Assembly (NCBI GenBank): GCA_963664845.1
Contig: OY761615.1
Span: 1,860,001-1,924,000 of the forward strand
From: CAIYTF01 sp963664845
GTDB taxonomy: Bacteria > Bacteroidota > Ignavibacteria > Ignavibacteriales > Ignavibacteriaceae
Reading direction: 5' to 3'
DNA length: 64,000 nucleotides
Part shown: positions 61,090 through 64,000 of the stretch, one piece after another
Layout: each line of letters begins with the position of its first letter
How positions within the stretch are numbered: the stretch's first letter is position 1
Position numbers and translations under genes: made by a program
Notes under the pieces: model-generated
What the model saw: the letters and a program-made list of their open reading frames with translations, nothing else
What the model was told of the DNA's origin: nothing
Databases searched by the model: none

Positions 61090-62490
61090 ATGAGTACTGA
61101 TTCTGTTTCGATTGAGCATAATGAACATGAAGAGGTTTCTTCCAAAACCTTGTTTCATGTGATCTCGGCCTCCTCTGTGGGGACGATGATCGAGTGGTAT
61201 GATTTCTATATTTTTGGCAGCTTGTCTACTATTCTTGCCGGCAAATTTTACCGGACAGGGACACCTCTCGGTGACCTTATCGCTTGGCTGGCAGCGTTTG
61301 CCGTGGGATTCATTGTCCGCCCTTTCGGCGCAATCTTTTTTGGGCGCATAGGCGATAAAATTGGACGCAAATATACTTTTATTGTCACAATGAGCCTGAT
61401 GGGCTTGTGTACGTTTCTTGTTGGTGTGCTGCCCACAATTGATGTCATAGGCCCGGTTTCCGGATTGATCCTAATATTCCTGAGAATTCTGCAGGGTCTT
61501 GCTCTTGGCGGTGAATATGGTGGGGCTGCAACCTATATAGCAGAACATGCGCCCAATAAGCGAAGAGGCTACTTCACCAGCTATATTCAGGTTACTGCTA
61601 CAGCTGGATTGTTTCTGTCATTGGGCGTCATCCTGGCCACACGGCAGCTTGTCGGCGAAGCTGCTTTCAGCAGTTGGGGATGGAGAGTCCCATTTCTCAT
61701 CTCGATCTTCCTCGTGGCTATTTCTCTCTATATACGCATAAGTCTCAGGGAGTCACCTCTTTTTGCCAGATTGAAAGCAAAAAACCTGACTTCCAAAAAT
61801 CCATTGAAAGAAAGCTTCACCAATCCTGCTAATCTAAAGTTTGTAGTACTTGCACTGTTCGGCGCAACCATGGGACAGGGCGTGGTGTGGTATACCGGCC
61901 AATTCTATGCATTGTTTTACCTGCAGAAGATCTTTCATGTTCCTTTGGTCGAATCGAATCTGATAGTTGCCGGAGCATTGCTGGTCGGTTCACCGTTGTT
62001 CATCTTTATGGGATGGTTGTCAGATAAGATAGGCAGAAAACCTATTATGCTTGCGGGAATGCTGCTGGCAGCGGTAACGTATATTCCCATCTATAAAGCA
62101 ATGGCACTCTTTCAGCCATTCACGCATTGGGATGCCAAGCCGCTGCTCAGTGTGGCAAACCCGGATTATAGTCCCTATATGCTGTCATTCTTTATTTTTA
62201 TCCAGGTGGTCTATGTAACCATGGTCTATGGCCCAATTGCTGCTTTCCTTGTTGAACTGTTCCCAACCAAGATACGCTATACCTCCATGTCGCTGCCCTA
62301 TCACATTGGCAACGGAGTGGTTGGCGGTTTGGTGCCCATTATTGGACTCACCATGATCAGCACCTTTAATGATAATTTTGCCGGATTATATTACCCCATC
62401 GCCATCGCAAGCATATGTTTCATCATCGGACTAATATTTATCAGGGAGACAAAGGATATCGATATTAATCAGGAATATCATAACAGATAA
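61090..62490 (+). CDS. MHS-family MFS symporter
   Basis: 466 aa with about 12 transmembrane helices. The metabolite:H+ symporter signature SSVGTMIEWYDFYIFGSLS opens helix 1, followed by FIVRPFGAIFFGRIGDKIGRKYTF and RILQGLALGGEYGGAATYIAEHAP, the hallmark of ProP/ShiA/citrate-type transporters. It imports a small organic acid, betaine or similar compound with H+. The neighbouring porin and divergent acetyl-CoA synthetase point to a monocarboxylate. A good Shine-Dalgarno sequence (aaggagttcaaATG) supports the start. Confidence 0.9.
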   Translation: MSTDSVSIEHNEHEEVSSKTLFHVISASSVGTMIEWYDFYIFGSLSTILAGKFYRTGTPLGDLIAWLAAFAVGFIVRPFGAIFFGRIGDKIGRKYTFIVTMSLMGLCTFLVGVLPTIDVIGPVSGLILIFLRILQGLALGGEYGGAATYIAEHAPNKRRGYFTSYIQVTATAGLFLSLGVILATRQLVGEAAFSSWGWRVPFLISIFLVAISLYIRISLRESPLFARLKAKNLTSKNPLKESFTNPANLKFVVLALFGATMGQGVVWYTGQFYALFYLQKIFHVPLVESNLIVAGALLVGSPLFIFMGWLSDKIGRKPIMLAGMLLAAVTYIPIYKAMALFQPFTHWDAKPLLSVANPDYSPYMLSFFIFIQVVYVTMVYGPIAAFLVELFPTKIRYTSMSLPYHIGNGVVGGLVPIIGLTMISTFNDNFAGLYYPIAIASICFIIGLIFIRETKDIDINQEYHNR

Positions 62491-62513
62491 AGGGCTTCAG
62501 TTCTATTGATTAT

Positions 62514-62548
62514 GAAGGCTGCCTCAGTATGTGGATGAGGCAGCCTTC
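62514..62548. terminator. Perfect 13-bp AGGCTGCC hairpin
   Basis: GAAGGCTGCCTCA (62514-62526) and TGAGGCAGCCTTC (62536-62548) with a 9-nt loop, directly after the MHS gene. No T tract; the same core recurs at 1557, 25733 and 45253. Confidence 0.6.
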
Positions 62549-62789
62549 GAAGTAAACATTGTCGGTTGGTGATTTACCTGGAGCACCCTATATCATTTTC
62601 TTGCGCGCTTCCCTTTATCGCATCGCACTTATTGCCAATTAGGTGAACACAACAAGTGGCTTCAGATAAGTTTTTATATTTATCTAACCACATAACACGC
62701 CAGTTGAGTATCTGATCCTGCGCCCAACGAACTGTCATAGCTAATCGGAACAATTTCAAAAAAGTACCTGCCTTAATTTTATAATTACC

Positions 62790-63038
62790 TTAACCACTCG
62801 AAATTGCCGTGAATGGACTTTTCACTAGATTATGTTTTGCCTTAAAATAATCTGTGGTAAAGTTTATATCGATGCGGGGGAATATTTCATCTCGCTTTGC
62901 TAGCTCAGAATAGACGTTTTTCGTTTCGGAAAATATGAACTCAGGAAAATTACTCATCTTAATTTTCCATATATAATCGGGACCCCACGCGACTAAATGG
63001 ATCTTAGTATTGTTACAGATTAACCACCATCGCCGCAA
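62790..63038 (-). pseudogene. Probable decayed gene remnant
   Basis: A minus-strand open frame of 82 codons with protein-like composition (LVAWGPDYIWKIKMSNFPEF, KRDEIFPRIDINFTTDYFKA). Coding-like sequence continues upstream of the first possible start (FRRYQIPLSDNKLATTLLRR) until an in-frame stop at about 63083, without an ATG. This fits a truncated gene. I do not recognise the family. Confidence 0.3.
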
Positions 63039-63305
63039 CAGCGTAGTTGCCAGTTTGTTATCGCTAAGTGGGATTTGATACCTCCGGAACGTCTTTCAAA
63101 TTTCCTGATTACCGTGTCTGATTAATGCATGGTAAAGATTGGATGAGTCCCCTTTCCCGCTGGTTTTATCTCAATTTCAATATGTTCAAAATGTAATTAT
63201 GGGCGATTATTTATGCGATGATTCTAATGCTGGGTATAGGAGTTGAATACTGGTACCCCGGAGAGAACTAATAAAGCTCTTTTTGCCTTATACTACCCAC
63301 CTCAT

Positions 63306-63400
63306 TTTGTACGTATTTGGCTCAAATTCACACAATTCAGAGTAAATAGTTCTTGCTAATTAAAGCTGAAAAAGGTAAATTATGACGTGATTTGTACGTA
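63306..63400. repeat. Direct repeats TTTGTACGTA upstream of the integrase
   Basis: TTTGTACGTA occurs at 63306-63315 and again at 63391-63400, 85 bp apart, just before the integrase gene. They could be arm-type integrase binding sites or part of an attachment region. Confidence 0.35.
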
Positions 63401-63457
63401 AATAAACTGCGAAAATGAGCTAAAAAACGGGGTTCGACCCCAGACAGGAGTACATGT

Positions 63458-64000
63458 ATGCAGGTCAGTTTTTATCTCGACACTAATCAGCGAACAAAGA
63501 ATCCGGAAAAGATTATTTTCTGTTATATCAGGGGAATCAAGACCTATGAAACCATCAAGCTTCATACAGGAATGCGCATTGAAAAACAATTCTGGGATAG
63601 CGAACAGCAGCAGGCCATTGCCCGTGGTAAGAATAAGTATCCGGGAGCGCCGGAGCTGAACGCCTTTCTCAGCCGGTTCAAACAAGAGGTGAGAAGAGTA
63701 TACCAGGTTAACTGCTTTAAGGAAGAAAAGATATCCTACGATGAACTAAAACAAATTATTATCAGCCATTTCAAAGAAGAAACTGTCAACTTATTTGATG
63801 TATTCGACTCCTATATGCAGATTAAGAAAACCGATGTTGCTTTTCGAACTATTCAGAGGTTTAGTACTCTCAAAACACATCTCCTAAATTTCCAAAACGA
63901 AAAAAAGGTCAAAGTTACTTTTGAATCAATCAACCATTATTTTAATGATCAGTTTGTTGCTTATCTCGTAAATGATAAACAGCTCAGTAATAATACTGTT
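63458..64000 (+). CDS. Tyrosine-type site-specific integrase, N-terminal part
   Basis: The frame opens at ATG 63458 with a good Shine-Dalgarno sequence (AGGAG at 63446-63450) and stays open for 181 codons to the window end. The N-terminal arm-type DNA-binding domain (MQVSFYLDTNQRTKNPEKI, IRGIKTYETIKLHTGMRIEK, QFWD) and the following SAM-like core-binding domain (NLFDVFDSYMQIKKTDVAFRTIQRFSTLKTHLLNFQ ... FNDQFVAYLVNDKQLSNNTV) are typical of Bacteroidetes conjugative-element and phage integrases. The catalytic R-H-R-Y domain would lie beyond 64000. It marks a probable mobile element that extends to the right. Confidence 0.85.
   Translation, partial: MQVSFYLDTNQRTKNPEKIIFCYIRGIKTYETIKLHTGMRIEKQFWDSEQQQAIARGKNKYPGAPELNAFLSRFKQEVRRVYQVNCFKEEKISYDELKQIIISHFKEETVNLFDVFDSYMQIKKTDVAFRTIQRFSTLKTHLLNFQNEKKVKVTFESINHYFNDQFVAYLVNDKQLSNNTV

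Larger units (their letters stand above)
62549..63457. other. Gene-poor junction before the integrase
   Basis: About 900 AT-rich bases without an intact gene. It contains the decayed coding remnant at 62790-63038, a possible further open frame on the minus strand (62574-62759), and two direct copies of TTTGTACGTA. The sharp change from dense operons suggests the edge of an integrated element. The sequence GGGGTTCGACCCC at about 63430-63442 looks like a tRNA T-arm, but no complete tRNA surrounds it. Confidence 0.5.

Noticed and set aside
63140..63272. Short hydrophobic frame on the + strand reading like a membrane helix (AIIYAMILMLGIGVEYW)
   Set aside because: Only about 22 codons between stops without a proper start; it may be a relic but cannot be supported as a gene.
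63425..63445. GGGGTTCGACCCC as a tRNA T-arm
   Set aside because: No acceptor, D or anticodon arms can be found in the 70 bases upstream, so it is not an intact tRNA; at most a remnant attachment site.
1..64000. CRISPR arrays, rRNA genes, intact tRNA genes and insertion sequences
   Set aside because: No spaced direct-repeat array, rRNA-like sequence, complete tRNA cloverleaf or transposase was seen on either strand.

Overview
The window looks like a chromosome segment of an anaerobic or facultative member of the Bacteroidetes/Ignavibacteria (FCB) group. The evidence is a large secreted protein ending in a type IX secretion sorting domain with the NYPNPFNP motif, two TonB-dependent receptors with N-terminal carboxypeptidase-regulatory domains, a receptor followed by a DUF4249-like lipoprotein, an UpxY-type NusG paralogue, a Bacteroidetes-type tyrosine integrase, and promoter-like TAnnTTTG boxes. 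The exact genus cannot be read from the sequence. Gene density is high and most genes sit in short operons separated by strong hairpins.

Layout. 1-1.6 kb: the end of a YgeY-type M20 hydrolase, a nested multi-stem RNA-like element, and an unusual transcarbamylase. 1.7-3 kb: an AAA/DUF4143 ATPase preceded by three 30-bp palindromes at an exact 32-bp period. 3-9 kb: secreted amidohydrolase, DUF1579-like protein, OPT transporter, peptidase T and a coupled acetyltransferase. 9-16 kb: TonB receptor, hybrid kinase with a degenerate receiver, UpxY-like antiterminator, IMPACT/YigZ and HemW. 16-20 kb: orphan MlaE permease, sugar nucleotidyltransferase, metK and ahcY. 20-26 kb: MacA/MacB-type efflux operon and an amino acid permease. 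26-33 kb: T9SS cargo protein, NtrB/NtrC-like pair and a TolB-like lipoprotein. 33-38 kb: two tandem paralogous chemoreceptors.

38-48 kb is the most coherent system: Crp/Fnr regulator, SRPBCC protein, then rex-hydC-hydB-hydA (a trimeric NAD-linked, probably electron-bifurcating [FeFe] hydrogenase under its own redox repressor), followed by a group C sensory [FeFe]-hydrogenase-PAS protein overlapping a SpoIIE/PP2C phosphatase. This couples NADH/NAD sensing, H2 production and probably H2 sensing in one locus. No maturase genes (hydE, hydF, hydG) are present.

48-54 kb: TonB receptor, DUF4249-like lipoprotein and two paralogous lipoproteins with tandem rhodanese-like domains. Only one of the two keeps a cysteine at the catalytic-loop position. 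54-62.5 kb: organophosphate-type MFS transporter, then acetyl-CoA synthetase divergent from a porin, UspA and an MHS-family symporter, probably a carboxylate uptake and activation module. The right edge (62.5-64 kb) is a gene-poor stretch with decayed coding sequence leading into a tyrosine integrase that runs off the window, so a mobile island probably begins here.
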